Positions 8,547 through 17,606 of a stretch of 64,000 nt of DNA are shown piece by piece. The notes under the pieces were generated by a model, which worked only from the letters and a program-made list of their open reading frames with translations, was not told the DNA's origin and did no database searches. Within the stretch, counting starts at the first letter, position 1; each line of letters starts with the position of its first letter. Both the position numbers and the translations under genes were made by a program. The stretch comes from Pseudomonadota bacterium (GTDB lineage: Bacteria > Pseudomonadota > Gammaproteobacteria > Burkholderiales > Rhodocyclaceae): assembly GCA_018261905.1 (NCBI GenBank), contig JAGTRU010000010.1:124001-188000 (forward strand). The letters are read 5' to 3'.

Positions 8547-8777
8547 CTACTTGGCGCCGAGTGCGGCAAAAATCTTGCCGGTGAGTTTGACCGAGATGGG
8601 GATTGCCGCGAAGGAGGTGGCGGTGGCGATCGGCCAGGCAATGATGAAGGCATTCCCCCAGCGCGCCGGAAAATCTGGCTGAATGCCCAGGTTGAGCCAG
8701 GTGACGAAGCCGGTCATCAGGCCGGCCATGATGGCGGACATGATCACCGGCTGGATGTGCATTGGTTTGAGTTGCAT
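8547..8777 (-). CDS. DUF2798 small membrane protein
   Basis: 76 residues from ATG 8777. It has two membrane helices (PVIMSAIMAGLMTGFVTWLNLG and AFIIAWPIATATSFAAIPI) and the closing motif SVKLTGKI typical of DUF2798 proteins. Function is unknown. It stands alone: the upstream FKBP gene diverges and the ligase gene downstream is separated by 311 bases. The longer frame starting at 8945 adds 56 residues of non-membrane sequence and is rejected. Confidence 0.82.
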   Translation of the reverse strand: MQLKPMHIQPVIMSAIMAGLMTGFVTWLNLGIQPDFPARWGNAFIIAWPIATATSFAAIPISVKLTGKIFAALGAK

Positions 8778-8971
8778 GCGAGATGAGCCTGGAGGCAATG
8801 AATGGCGATGGATCAATTTTACCTTGGCGCCATGCCTTGCCACGACCGGCTGCCTTGTCGCGCGAAAAATCGCGGCATCGCGGCCCGGGCGATCTTCCGC
8901 ACTTGCCCGGGGCGCCGCTTCCCTGTACTTTGCCGCCTTCAGCAATCAAGGCGCAGGCCATGGAGAGAGTA

Positions 8972-9379
8972 ATGGTGCATTGGAACAAAATGGTAGTGAG
9001 CGGCATGCTGGCCCTGGTCTCGGCCGGAGTCTGGGCCGGAACGCCGGAGAAGACGGCTTCGGGTCTGGTCTACGAATCGCTCCAGGATGGTACCGGCCAG
9101 CCAGCCTCGCCGAGTGCCACCGTGCAGGTCAATTACCGGGGGACGCTGGCCAATGGCAGCGAATTCGATAGTTCCTACAAGCGTGGCCAGCCGGCGACCT
9201 TTCCGCTCAATCGGGTGATTCCCTGCTGGACCGAAGGAGTTGCCAAGATGCGCGAAGGCGGCAAGGCCAAGCTGACCTGTCCGCCGAGCATCGCCTACGG
9301 CTCGCAAGGGGCGGGTGCGGCGGTGCCGCCGAATGCGACGCTGACCTTCGAAGTCGAATTGCTCAAAGTGATGCGTTGA
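8972..9379 (+). CDS. FKBP-type peptidyl-prolyl cis-trans isomerase, exported
   Basis: 135 residues from ATG 8972, preceded by GGAGAG. The N-terminus VVSGMLALVSAGVWAG looks like a cleavable signal peptide, so the protein should be periplasmic. The single FKBP domain contains VQVNYRGTLANGSEFDSSY, the EGVAKMREGGKAKL segment and the IAYGSQGAGAAVPPNATL loop. It catalyses proline isomerisation during folding of exported proteins. A terminator follows directly, so it is probably monocistronic. Confidence 0.92.
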   Translation: MVHWNKMVVSGMLALVSAGVWAGTPEKTASGLVYESLQDGTGQPASPSATVQVNYRGTLANGSEFDSSYKRGQPATFPLNRVIPCWTEGVAKMREGGKAKLTCPPSIAYGSQGAGAAVPPNATLTFEVELLKVMR

Positions 9380-9398
9380 TTTATTGCGCTTGCTTGAC

Positions 9399-9430
9399 AA
9401 AAAAGGGCTGCCCGTCGGTAGCCTTTTTTA
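9399..9430 (+). terminator. Intrinsic terminator of the FKBP gene
   Basis: AAAAAAGGGCT pairs with AGCCTTTTTT around a short loop (one bulged G), ending in a T-tract 20 bases after the stop codon. Confidence 0.8.
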
Positions 9431-9449
9431 TCCTAGAAAACGCAATTGA

Positions 9450-9576
9450 ACCGCAGAGACGCTGAGGAAAAACAAAGGCTTGCCTGAATTGTTCGGCCCA
9501 CCTTCTGGGTGAGCGGCAAAAAACGATGCAAGCCACTGTTTTCACGTTCTTCTCTGCTCCTTTCCGACTCTGCGGT
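9450..9576. repeat. Intergenic element with terminal inverted repeat ACCGCAGAG/CTCTGCGGT
   Basis: A perfect 9-bp inverted repeat bounds 127 bp between convergent genes. The inside is less GC-rich and contains stop-rich sequence such as TTCACGTTCTTCTCTGCTCC. Similar 'accgcagagacgc' intergenic sequences recur in some bacterial genomes, so this may be one copy of a dispersed element; only one copy is visible here. Confidence 0.35.
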
Positions 9577-9607
9577 GAGGTTTTTAGGTTTGTCGCAGGA
9601 GGTGTCG

Positions 9608-10519
9608 CTAGTGCAGCTTGTCGGCGGCGCTGGCCGCGAACAGCGCGGCGACATCCTCGGCGCTGAAATGGTAGTCGCGGTTGCAGATGTCGTCGCGGAT
9701 GAGGATTTCGCCGTGCTGGGCGAGGATGGTTTCGGCATCCGCCCGGCCCAGGCCGCGGATCATGTCGGCCACCTTGGCGCGGTCTTCCGGGCAGTGATAG
9801 ACCACCGTCTGCGGCTCGTAGATGCGGATGCCGCGGGCTTCGATTTCCTCGTGGAAGAGACGGCCGAGCAGGGTTTCGGCATCCAGTTCCAGCAGTTCGG
9901 TTGGCTTGACGGTGGCAGCTAGCTGGCTGATACGGTTCCAGCCATCCGGGTCGTGGTTGTCGGCCTTATGTCCCGCCGGGACGGTATCCCCCGGGGGCGG
10001 CATTTTCTGCAGGAAAAGGCAGACTGCCGCCTGCGGGCCGGCGATGGCGAACAGGCGAGAGGGCTGCTGTTCCGACTGTTCGAGGTAGTGTTCGAAAATC
10101 GCCGCGATGCTGTCGCCGACCATCGGCACGTAACTCTGGTAAGGGCGGCGGGCGTCGGGTGTGTCGAGGCTCATCATTAGCTGGCCGCCCTGGGCGGCGC
10201 CGAGCAGTTCCGCTACTGGCGCCGGCAGGACCACCGGGTTGCTGCGCGCCATGCCGCGCATCTGCAGCAGTTCGTTGCAATCCATGACCAGCAACTGGAT
10301 CGGCCCGTTGCCGCGCAATTGCAGGGTGAGGCGGCCGGGCTGTTTCAACTGGCCGGCGATCAGCGCAGTGACGGCGGCGGTTTCGCCGAGTAGCTGGGCG
10401 ACGGTCGGCTGGTAATCCCGACCGGCCTGCATCTGCTGCCAGCAATCGCCGAGATGCACGACGGCGCCGCGGATGTCGAGGCCCTCGAAGAGGAAGCGGC
10501 GGATGGTGCTGACGCTCAT
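9608..10519 (-). CDS. hslO: Hsp33-family chaperone with two of four zinc cysteines replaced
   Basis: 303 residues, full length for Hsp33. The N-terminal chaperone domain and linker match the family (for example RGNGPIQLLVMDC, GQLMMSLDT). Canonical Hsp33 binds zinc through CxC and CxxC and is activated by oxidation of those cysteines. Here the first site reads C243-P-E245 and the second D276-D-I-C279, so one cysteine of each pair is gone, while the surrounding sequence (GLGRADAETILAQHGEI, YHFSAEDV) is conserved. Zinc binding and the redox switch are therefore doubtful, although the paired acidic residues might still coordinate a metal. Its ATG overlaps the stop of the upstream Spx/ArsC-like gene. 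Confidence 0.88.
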   Translation of the reverse strand: MSVSTIRRFLFEGLDIRGAVVHLGDCWQQMQAGRDYQPTVAQLLGETAAVTALIAGQLKQPGRLTLQLRGNGPIQLLVMDCNELLQMRGMARSNPVVLPAPVAELLGAAQGGQLMMSLDTPDARRPYQSYVPMVGDSIAAIFEHYLEQSEQQPSRLFAIAGPQAAVCLFLQKMPPPGDTVPAGHKADNHDPDGWNRISQLAATVKPTELLELDAETLLGRLFHEEIEARGIRIYEPQTVVYHCPEDRAKVADMIRGLGRADAETILAQHGEILIRDDICNRDYHFSAEDVAALFAASAADKLH

Positions 10520-10860
10520 TTCAGTTGTTCCATGTAGGTTTCCGGGCTGAAGCCGACCAGCAGTTGACTGCCGGTGTCGAGCACCGGCCGCTTGATCAGG
10601 CTGGGGTATTGCGCCATCAGCTTGAGTGCTTTGACTTCATCGACATCGGCTCGCTCTGCCTCGGCCAGCTTCTTCCACATCAGGCCGCGCGTGTTGAGCA
10701 GCTTCTGCCAGGTCGCGCGAGCGTTCCAGTCCGCCAGATGGGCCTCGGCGACGCCGGCCTTCTTGTAATCGATGAACTCGTAAGCGATACCGTTTTCCGT
10801 CAGCCAGGCGCAGGCTTTTTTCATGGTGTCGCAATTTTTGATGCCGAAGACTTTGATCAT
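10516..10860 (-). CDS. Spx/ArsC-like reductase family protein (YffB type)
   Basis: 114 residues. The N-terminal thioredoxin-like fold has the motif GIKNCDTMKKA, containing one cysteine where ArsC has its catalytic Cys. The sequence SLIKRPVLDTG near the C-terminus is typical of the ArsC/Spx family, in which an Arg contributes to the active site. YffB-type proteins are probably glutathione-dependent thiol reductases rather than true arsenate reductases. The stop overlaps the hslO start (ATGA), suggesting a joint role in thiol stress. Start ATG 10860 gives the normal family N-terminus. Confidence 0.85.
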   Translation of the reverse strand: MIKVFGIKNCDTMKKACAWLTENGIAYEFIDYKKAGVAEAHLADWNARATWQKLLNTRGLMWKKLAEAERADVDEVKALKLMAQYPSLIKRPVLDTGSQLLVGFSPETYMEQLK

Positions 10861-10909
10861 TGCAGGGGACTGTATTCGTGGAGAAAAGCGAATGATAACA
10901 GTGCCCGCC

Positions 10910-11548
10910 TCACGTCCGCTCCGGCGCCCGCGGCAGATCGGCCAGGCGTTGCAAAATGAGTTCGGCAACCCGCCGGCTGGCGGGCAGGAAGGTGTGGATC
11001 AGCGGCAGGCGGATTTCGTCGCCGATCCAGGCGGCGGCAACTTCCGAAGTCGCCACCACGCCGTCGTTCTCTTCGCCGCTGAACGGCCCGTACTTTCCCC
11101 GTGATCCGCGAATGCCGATCACCGCCGTTGTCGGCGCCGCCAGCGGGCCGATGCGCTGCATCCGTTCGGCACTGGCGAGCAGGCGACCGCAGTCGCCGGT
11201 GATCAGGCGATACGGCAATCGGTTCTGCAGGCGTTGCGCTAGTCGGGCCGGGCGCGTCGGAGAACCGAGCAGAAATACCTGCGCGGCCGGCCGGGTTCCC
11301 GGTGGCAGGGCATTGACTGCGGCGCGTAGCAAAACTCCGCCCAGCGAATGGCCGATCAGGATGTAGTCGCCCCGGGCGGCGAGTTCGCCAATCCGGGTGG
11401 CAAGGCGGGTGGCGATGCTGGAAAAGTCGTCGCGGCTGACGCTATAGCCGAAGGTCGCAGTCTGGTGGCCGGCGCGTTTCAACTGGCGGAGTAACGGCCA
11501 GCCCGAAAGCGGCGAGCGGCCCATGCCGTGGATGAAGAGTGCCTGCAT
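10910..11548 (-). CDS. Alpha/beta hydrolase
   Basis: 212 residues from ATG 11548. It begins with the oxyanion-hole segment LFIHGMGRSP, has the nucleophile elbow GHSLGG with the catalytic Ser, and keeps an Asp (EENDGVV) and His (LIHTFLP) in positions suited to a catalytic triad. No signal peptide is seen. The substrate is unknown; the short lid suggests an esterase or lipase-like enzyme. It is separated by 49 bases from the Spx/ArsC-like gene on the same strand. Confidence 0.8.
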   Translation of the reverse strand: MQALFIHGMGRSPLSGWPLLRQLKRAGHQTATFGYSVSRDDFSSIATRLATRIGELAARGDYILIGHSLGGVLLRAAVNALPPGTRPAAQVFLLGSPTRPARLAQRLQNRLPYRLITGDCGRLLASAERMQRIGPLAAPTTAVIGIRGSRGKYGPFSGEENDGVVATSEVAAAWIGDEIRLPLIHTFLPASRRVAELILQRLADLPRAPERT

Positions 11549-11696
11549 GCCCAATCGATGAGTGAGGTTAAAGAGTCCGCTGCGAGTGTTGAGAAATTTC
11601 CGGATTTTCGGAATTCGCCGCGGATTCAAATAAAGCGCGTAAAGCGCTGGCGACGATGATAAATGATTCCAGTCGGCCAGCGCAGTACGGAATCTC

Positions 11697-12260
11697 TCAC
11701 CAACCCATTTGTTGCCGATGTTGCATTTGATGGCTGGAGAACTCCGCCGTCGATAGCGCGCCATCGTGGTTGCTGTCGATGTCGGCGAAGGCCGGTGCAT
11801 TGGCCAGGCCGCGCATTGGGTAACCTTCCTGGGCGCGCTTGCTGATTCTTGCGCTACGGGCCTCGGTGAATTCGGCTTCGCTTATTTTTCCGTCCTTGTT
11901 CAGATCGTACTCGGCGAAGGCCGGCATGTTTCCGCCCGGCCCGGCGCCGCCGCCTGGCCGGCGGCCCATCGGGGCATTGGCTTGGGCCGAAAACTCCTCG
12001 GCGCTCAGTTTCCCATCATTGTTGCTATCGAGTGTGGCGAAGCTCGGCGCATTGCGCATCGGTCGTCCCTCGGCCCGTCGTTGTTCGCGAATGGCCTTGA
12101 ATTCTTCCGCACTGATCGAGCCATCGGAATTTTGATCGTAGGCGGAGAAGGGCAGGGGACCCGGGACCGAAGTCGGCTGAGCGTGGGCGCTCAGCGCAAG
12201 CGTCGCGCCCAAAAGGGCGGCGATGAGCCAGGCGCGGTGGGTGTTGGTTAAGGTTTTCAT
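11697..12260 (-). CDS. Exported EF-hand calcium-binding protein
   Basis: 187 residues from ATG 12260, preceded by CAGGAG. An N-terminal signal peptide (AWLIAALLGATLALSAHAQ) is followed by four canonical EF-hand loops: DQNSDGSISAEE, DSNNDGKLSAEE, DLNKDGKISEAE and DSNHDGALSTAE. A Gly/Pro-rich linker lies between the second and third. It likely binds calcium in the periplasm or outside the cell. The gene follows the ferric-reductase-like gene on the same strand after 171 bases, in which I see only its ribosome binding site. Confidence 0.9.
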   Translation of the reverse strand: MKTLTNTHRAWLIAALLGATLALSAHAQPTSVPGPLPFSAYDQNSDGSISAEEFKAIREQRRAEGRPMRNAPSFATLDSNNDGKLSAEEFSAQANAPMGRRPGGGAGPGGNMPAFAEYDLNKDGKISEAEFTEARSARISKRAQEGYPMRGLANAPAFADIDSNHDGALSTAEFSSHQMQHRQQMGW

Positions 12261-12431
12261 AAACTTACTCCTGATGGTTGGAACGGAGAGCAAAGCCTTC
12301 GGTAACGCCGAAGACTTCATGAAACTACGGGCCGGGATGCCGTTCGGTCCTTGGTAAGTCGCTAGCTGATGTTGCGAATATTTCGGGCGCATTGCCTTGT
12401 CCATGTCCTGGCTACAAGGCAACTCGCCGAT

Positions 12432-13751
12432 TTAGCGGAATTCGAAAATCTCCCGGTGAAACGCCTCGCGGGGCAGGCCGCAGCCGCTCAGGGTGTGCGC
12501 CAGGGCGGTGCCCCAGGCGGCCGGACCGCAGAACCAGACGCTGCTGCCGGGCTTCAGGCAGGCGCTGACGTCGCTCGGGTTGAGCGGGCCTTCGGCATCG
12601 GTCTGGCGGTGATGCAGGCGGACGCCGGCGGCGCGGCAGAGTTCGGCCAGTTGATTCGGGAAGCCGAGGGCGGCGCGGGTGCAGTAGAAAAAATCGGTAT
12701 CGGCGGTGGCCGGCGGATTGCTGGCCCGTTCCTCGAGTTTGGCGAGGAAGGGGGTGACGCCGATGCCGCCGGCCACCCAGACCTGCGGGGCGGTCGTCGC
12801 TGCGTCGCCGGCGGCGAAATCGAAGTTGCCGTAGGGCCCTTCGAGGACGACCTGCTGACCGACCCGGACGTTGCTCGGCAGGGCGCTGGTAAAGTCGCCG
12901 AGCGCCTTGATGGCCAGGGTCAGGGTGCGTTCCCTCGCGTTCCAGGCGGAGGCGATGGTGAAAGGATGGGCCCCTTCGCCGCGTCGCCCGAAATCGATAA
13001 ACAGGAATTGGCCGGCGCGATGGCCGGGCCAGTCGACCTGCGGGCGGCAGACGATTTCCAGTACCTGGTCGTCGTGTTGCCGGATGGACTCAATGCTGGC
13101 CGGATATTTCCGTTGGCGGCCGATGCGATTGGCCAGCGAGAGCACGGCCGGGACGACGCCGGCGGCGGCCAGGGCGGCGGTCAGCCAGCCGAGCGGGCTA
13201 TGCCAGAAGGAATCGGGCAGCAGGATCAGGCCGTGGAAGGCGCCGGCCAGGAAGACCGGGCCGAAAGCCTTGTGTACCAGCCGGAAATAGCGGTATGGAA
13301 TGCGCCGGATGAGGGCGACGACGACCAGGGCGAGCAGGATGTAGCCGGCCCATTCGCCGACCTCCTTGGCCAGCTCGACCCACATCTCGGGTTCGCCACG
13401 CGGGCCGCGCGGGCGATTCGGGCCGGCAATCCAGCCGGCTTTGGCCAGGTTCTTGGGCAGCCATTCCATCATCCAGTGGGCGAAGACCAGGACGCCGGCG
13501 CCGATGCCGATGTTCTTGTGCAGACGGTACAGCTTGTCGAGGCCGCCGAAGCGCTCTTCCAGCCATTGCGGCCGGCCGGCCAGCAGGATGCCGGCGCTCA
13601 TCCACCACAGGGCGAGCAGGCCGGAAAGGATGATCAGCGTCCGGCGCCAGGCCCAGAAGCCCTCCGGGTTGGCGGCGAGGACGTCAGGCAGGGCAAAAAT
13701 GCCCCACAGTCCGAGGGGAAGCAGGGCAAGTAAAACTAGAGGGCGTTTCAT
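12432..13751 (-). CDS. Ferric-reductase-like membrane oxidoreductase with FAD/NAD(P) domains
   Basis: 439 residues. The N-terminal half has about six membrane helices with histidines in HKNIGIGAGVLVFAHW and VHKAFGPVFLAGAFHG suited to haem binding, as in ferric-reductase-like transmembrane domains. The C-terminal half has an FAD-binding barrel (HPFTIASAW) and a ferredoxin-reductase NAD-binding domain (VAGGIGVTPFL, VWFCGPAAWG). It probably passes electrons from NAD(P)H across the inner membrane to a metal or oxygen species. No partner gene identifies the acceptor. Confidence 0.88.
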   Translation of the reverse strand: MKRPLVLLALLPLGLWGIFALPDVLAANPEGFWAWRRTLIILSGLLALWWMSAGILLAGRPQWLEERFGGLDKLYRLHKNIGIGAGVLVFAHWMMEWLPKNLAKAGWIAGPNRPRGPRGEPEMWVELAKEVGEWAGYILLALVVVALIRRIPYRYFRLVHKAFGPVFLAGAFHGLILLPDSFWHSPLGWLTAALAAAGVVPAVLSLANRIGRQRKYPASIESIRQHDDQVLEIVCRPQVDWPGHRAGQFLFIDFGRRGEGAHPFTIASAWNARERTLTLAIKALGDFTSALPSNVRVGQQVVLEGPYGNFDFAAGDAATTAPQVWVAGGIGVTPFLAKLEERASNPPATADTDFFYCTRAALGFPNQLAELCRAAGVRLHHRQTDAEGPLNPSDVSACLKPGSSVWFCGPAAWGTALAHTLSGCGLPREAFHREIFEFR

Positions 13752-13841
13752 GATGGCGTTGGTCTGCAGTTGCGATGACGTAAGTCTATGCCGTAACCGC
13801 CCGCCAAGCTGTCAGCATACCATTGCAGAATGTAAGCAAAT

Positions 13842-13870
13842 GAAAACCGCCTGACGGGCAGGCGGTTTTC
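13842..13870 (-). terminator. Intrinsic terminator of tex
   Basis: A 12-bp perfect stem GAAAACCGCCTG/CAGGCGGTTTTC with a 5-nt loop, seven bases after the tex stop codon. On the minus strand the stem ends in a TTTTC tract. Confidence 0.85.
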
Positions 13871-13877
13871 GCAGGGC

Positions 13878-16199
13878 TTAGCGTTTCAGCTTGGCGAAAG
13901 CCGAGGCCATCGCGTTGCCGGCTGGCGCCGGGCCGCTGCTGCGTTGTCCCGGCCTCGATTGGTTCTGGCCGCTACGCCCGCTTGGCGCGCCGTCGTGGCG
14001 TTTGGCCTGGCTCGGCTCGTCGCCCATGCGCATGGTCAGCGCAATGCGCTGGCGCTGCAGGTCAACTTCAAGCACCTTGACCTTGACCACCTGGCCGGCC
14101 TTGACGATGGTGTGTGGGTCCTTGACGAAGGTGTTGGACAGCGCCGAGACGTGTACGAGTCCGTCCTGGTGCACGCCGATATCGACGAAGGCGCCAAAGG
14201 CGGCAACGTTGGTGACGACGCCTTCGAGGATCATGCCCGGACGCAGGTCGGAAACCTTTTCGACGCCGTCGGCGAAGGTCGCCGTCTTGAACTCGGGACG
14301 CGGGTCGCGGCCGGGTTTTTCCAGCTCCTTGAAGATATCCTGCACGGTCGGCAGGCCGAAGCGTTCGTCGGTATATTTCGCCGGATTCAGGCCTTTCAGG
14401 GCGCGGCTGTCGCCGAGGATTTCCTTGAGCGGCTTGTTCAGTTCAACGATGATTTTCTCGACCACCGGGTAGGCTTCCGGGTGCACCGAGGAGCTGTCGA
14501 GCGGGTTGTCGCCGTTTGGCACGCGCAGGAAGCCGGCCGCCTGTTCGAAGGTCTTGTCACCGAGGCGCGGCACCTTTTTCAGCTCGTCGCGCGAGCGGAA
14601 GGCACCGTTGGCATCGCGATAGCTGACGATATTCGCGGCGAGGCTGCCGTTGAGGCCGGAAATGCGGGTGAGCAGTGGCACCGAGGCGGTATTGACGTCG
14701 ACGCCGACGGCATTGACGCAGTCCTCGACAACAGCATCGAGATTCTTCGCCAGCTTCGATTGCGACACGTCGTGCTGGTACTGGCCGACGCCGATCGATT
14801 TCGGGTCGATCTTGACCAGTTCGGCGAGCGGGTCCTGCAGGCGGCGGGCAATCGACACCGCGCCGCGGATCGAGACATCGAGATCCGGAAATTCCTTGGC
14901 GGCGAATTCGGAAGCGGAGTAAACCGAGGCGCCGGCTTCGGAGACGACGATTTTCTGCAGTCGGGCTTCCGGGTAACGTTTCATGACGTCCTGCACCAGC
15001 TTGTCGGTTTCGCGGCTGGCCGTACCGTTGCCGATGGCGACCAGCGACACGCCGTGCTTGGCGGCCAGGCGGCCGATGGTGGCAATCGAGCCGTCCCAGT
15101 CGCAGCGCGGTTCGTGCGGGTAGATCGTGGCGTGGTCGAGCATCTTGCCGGTGGCGTCGACGATGGCCAGCTTGCAGCCTGTGCGGATGCCCGGGTCGAC
15201 GCCCATGGTGACGTGCTGGCCGGCCGGGGCGGCGAGCAGCAGGTCCTTGAGGTTGCGGCCGAAAACGCGGATGGCTTCTTCCTCGGCGCGTTCGCGCAAC
15301 TCGTTCATGAGTTCGAGCTCGAGGTGGGTGTAAATCTTGACCTTCCAGGTCCAGCGCACGGTGTCGGCCAGCCACTTGTCGGCCGGACGGTTCTGCGGCT
15401 TGATGCCGAAACGCACGGCAATGCGCTGCTCGCAGGGATTCGGGCCGGCCTTGACGGCTTCCTCGTCGAGTTCGGAATCAAGGACCAGCGCCACCTGCAG
15501 CATGCCTTCGTTGCGGCCGCGCAAGAGGGCGAGGGCGCGGTGCGAGGGCATCGTCGTGACCGGCTCGGCGAAGTCGAACCAGTCGCGGAACTTGGCGCCT
15601 TCGGTTTCCTTGCCTTCGACGACGGTGGAGCGGACATGGCCGTGTTCGCTGAGATATTGGCGCAGGCCACCGAGCAGTTCGGCATCTTCGGCGAACTTTT
15701 CCATCAGGATCTGGCGGGCGCCGTCGAGGACGGCCTTGGTGTCGGCAAAACCGGCATCGACGTTGATGAATTTGGCGGCTTCATCTTCCGGCGTCAGGTT
15801 CGGGTCGGCAAGCAGGCCGAGCGCCAGCGGCTCGATGCCGGCTTCGCGGGCGATCTGCGCCTTGGTGCGGCGTTTCTGCTTGTAGGGCAGGTAAAGGTCT
15901 TCCAGGCGCTGCTTGGTTTCGGCGTCGCTGATCTCGGCTTTCAGTTCCGGCGTCAGCTTGCCCTGTTCCTCGATGCTGGCCAGGATGGCCGTGCGCCGGT
16001 CTTCGAGGTCGCGCAGGTAGGTCAGGCGTTCTTCGAGGTTGCGTAGCTGGGTGTCGTCGAGGCCGTCGGTCGCCTCCTTGCGGTAGCGCGAGATGAAGGG
16101 CACGGTGGCGCCTTCGTCGAGCAGGGTGATGGCGGCGACGACCTGGGTCGGGCGAACGCCGAGTTCAATGGCTATACGATGTTCAATAGGTGCGAGCAT
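13878..16199 (-). CDS. tex: Tex RNA-binding transcription accessory protein
   Basis: 773 residues, full length. It contains the Tex N-terminal helix-turn-helix region ([19 protein letters not shown]), a YqgF/RuvC-like core ([19 protein letters not shown]), helix-hairpin-helix segments ([28 protein letters not shown]) and a C-terminal S1 RNA-binding domain ([31 protein letters not shown]). The Gly/Pro/Arg-rich tail after S1 is low complexity. Tex binds nucleic acid and influences transcription and stress survival. An antisense 700-residue open frame over this gene is a GC-driven shadow. Confidence 0.97.
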   Translation of the reverse strand: MLAPIEHRIAIELGVRPTQVVAAITLLDEGATVPFISRYRKEATDGLDDTQLRNLEERLTYLRDLEDRRTAILASIEEQGKLTPELKAEISDAETKQRLEDLYLPYKQKRRTKAQIAREAGIEPLALGLLADPNLTPEDEAAKFINVDAGFADTKAVLDGARQILMEKFAEDAELLGGLRQYLSEHGHVRSTVVEGKETEGAKFRDWFDFAEPVTTMPSHRALALLRGRNEGMLQVALVLDSELDEEAVKAGPNPCEQRIAVRFGIKPQNRPADKWLADTVRWTWKVKIYTHLELELMNELRERAEEEAIRVFGRNLKDLLLAAPAGQHVTMGVDPGIRTGCKLAIVDATGKMLDHATIYPHEPRCDWDGSIATIGRLAAKHGVSLVAIGNGTASRETDKLVQDVMKRYPEARLQKIVVSEAGASVYSASEFAAKEFPDLDVSIRGAVSIARRLQDPLAELVKIDPKSIGVGQYQHDVSQSKLAKNLDAVVEDCVNAVGVDVNTASVPLLTRISGLNGSLAANIVSYRDANGAFRSRDELKKVPRLGDKTFEQAAGFLRVPNGDNPLDSSSVHPEAYPVVEKIIVELNKPLKEILGDSRALKGLNPAKYTDERFGLPTVQDIFKELEKPGRDPRPEFKTATFADGVEKVSDLRPGMILEGVVTNVAAFGAFVDIGVHQDGLVHVSALSNTFVKDPHTIVKAGQVVKVKVLEVDLQRQRIALTMRMGDEPSQAKRHDGAPSGRSGQNQSRPGQRSSGPAPAGNAMASAFAKLKR

Positions 16200-16316
16200 G
16201 GATGCGGCAGTGCAGCAAAAGGGGGGTGAACTATGCGCAATCCGGACCTAAAATACAACCATGTTAAGTTGGTGTAGCATGCTTGCCATAAGCATTCCAA
16301 TCAAAAGGAGATATTC

Positions 16317-16760
16317 ATGAAAGTTGAAACCTATCTGTTCGGTGCCGTGGAAGTAAATCCGGAAAAAGTGATCAATTTCCCGAACGGTTTGGTCGGCTTT
16401 GAGCAGAGCAAGCGTTTTGCACTGGTTAATGACGAAGGCGGCGAGGATGCCGCCAGTTTTACGCTGCAGTCGCTGGACGATCCGGAGTTGGCCTTCCAGA
16501 TCGTTGATCCGACCTCGCTCGGCTTCAATTACGAGCTGGTCTTGAGCGATGTCGAGAATGCCCTGTTGCAGTCGCCTTCGAGCGACGATGTTGTCGTGAT
16601 GCAGGTGTTGTTTAAAAAGGAAGACGGCGAAAAGGCCGTGATCGGTGCCAATCTGCGGGCCCCGCTGATCATCAACACCAAGGCGCGTGTCGGTTTGCAG
16701 AAAGTGATGGAAACCTTCCGCCAGAACATGACGCTCTCCAATCTCTCCAGTTCGCTGTGA
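16317..16760 (+). CDS. fliW: Flagellar assembly factor FliW
   Basis: 147 residues with AAAGGAG upstream. It matches FliW: the [16 protein letters not shown] start region, [10 protein letters not shown] and the [18 protein letters not shown] signature. FliW binds flagellin and, where tested, antagonises CsrA allosterically to couple flagellin synthesis to secretion. csrA and flagellar structural genes are not adjacent here, so the gene is an orphan copy in a non-flagellar neighbourhood. Confidence 0.95.
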   Translation: MKVETYLFGAVEVNPEKVINFPNGLVGFEQSKRFALVNDEGGEDAASFTLQSLDDPELAFQIVDPTSLGFNYELVLSDVENALLQSPSSDDVVVMQVLFKKEDGEKAVIGANLRAPLIINTKARVGLQKVMETFRQNMTLSNLSSSL

Positions 16761-16795
16761 AATATCGGCGGCGCGCCCGACCGGCGCCGGCAAGG

Positions 16796-16826
16796 ACCAC
16801 CATCGATCCGAAGGTGGTTTTTTTTC
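16796..16826 (+). terminator. Intrinsic terminator of fliW
   Basis: ACCACC pairs with GGTGGT, followed by a run of eight or more T residues, 35 bases past the fliW stop. Confidence 0.75.
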
Positions 16827-16929
16827 GACCGTAAATTCGCTTTACCCGGGCTGCGCAGCCCTTTGGCGCTCGGGTCGGCTCGGCTGGGTTTGTTTCGCCT
16901 CACCCGGAAGTGGGCGGTGTTGGGCACTT

Positions 16930-17589
16930 TCAGCGTATCCGTTTGCTGATTTCGCCATTACAGGCATTGGCCACTCGGGCATATTCTTCGGCGGTATCGA
17001 TCAAGGCCTGGGCGGCTTCGACGCGTTTTATCTCGCGCAGGACGTAAGGTGTCCACCGTTCGTCCAGCTCACGCTGCAAGCGGGCGGCACTCTGTCCGGT
17101 CTGGCCGCGCCACGGCGAGGTGGTGGCGAAGCGTTGGTTGAGCAGGGTGGTCATCTCTTTTTCGATGCTGAGAACATGCTCCTGGTAGGTTTTGACATGA
17201 CGCATCTCGTGCTCGTAAATTTCCTTGTAGGCGCAACTGCCGGCGGGGAATTCTTTGGCGATGTAGACCGTCATCGGAGAAAAACCGAAGCTCAGCGTGA
17301 TCTGCGGGCTGGCGCATTCCCAGCGGCCGCTCGGCTCGACGAAGGACTGGATGTTCATGGCGAATTGCACGGTCGCGTTGCCGCGGGTCAGGCCGAGCAC
17401 TTGGCGCCCGGGGCGGGCCGCCGCGGCGCCGATGTTGGTCAGCGATTTGTAGCTGTAAGTGGTGTTGAAACTGAGGTGCGGCTCGAGTTGTTTGAGGCTG
17501 ACCGAGGGTTTCGGCAGCTCGTCGCACTGATCCGCCGCGGCCGGTATGGCCAGGAAGAGCAAGGGCAGCAAGTACCCGGCGTGGTTCAC
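16930..17589 (-). CDS. Exported protein with HExxH motif (DUF922-like)
   Basis: 219 residues if translation starts at GTG 17589, giving a signal peptide (HAGYLLPLLFLAIPAAAD); the longer frame overlaps the carbonic anhydrase gene in another frame and is rejected. The mature part contains YEHEMRHVKTYQEHV, an HExxH zinc-protease signature, in the context seen in DUF922 predicted secreted metalloproteases. Cysteines (DQCDEL, WECASP, GSCAYK, NACNGE) could form disulfides in the periplasm. It follows the gamma carbonic anhydrase gene by 17 bases on the same strand. Protease activity is inferred. Confidence 0.72.
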   Translation of the reverse strand: MNHAGYLLPLLFLAIPAAADQCDELPKPSVSLKQLEPHLSFNTTYSYKSLTNIGAAAARPGRQVLGLTRGNATVQFAMNIQSFVEPSGRWECASPQITLSFGFSPMTVYIAKEFPAGSCAYKEIYEHEMRHVKTYQEHVLSIEKEMTTLLNQRFATTSPWRGQTGQSAARLQRELDERWTPYVLREIKRVEAAQALIDTAEEYARVANACNGEISKRIR

Positions 17590-17606
17590 GGCTTGATCTC
17601 GCCGGC

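Noticed and set aside
13944..16046. 700-residue open frame on the plus strand
   Set aside because: It lies wholly antisense to tex, has no recognisable domain and is biased in residue composition; a GC-driven shadow.
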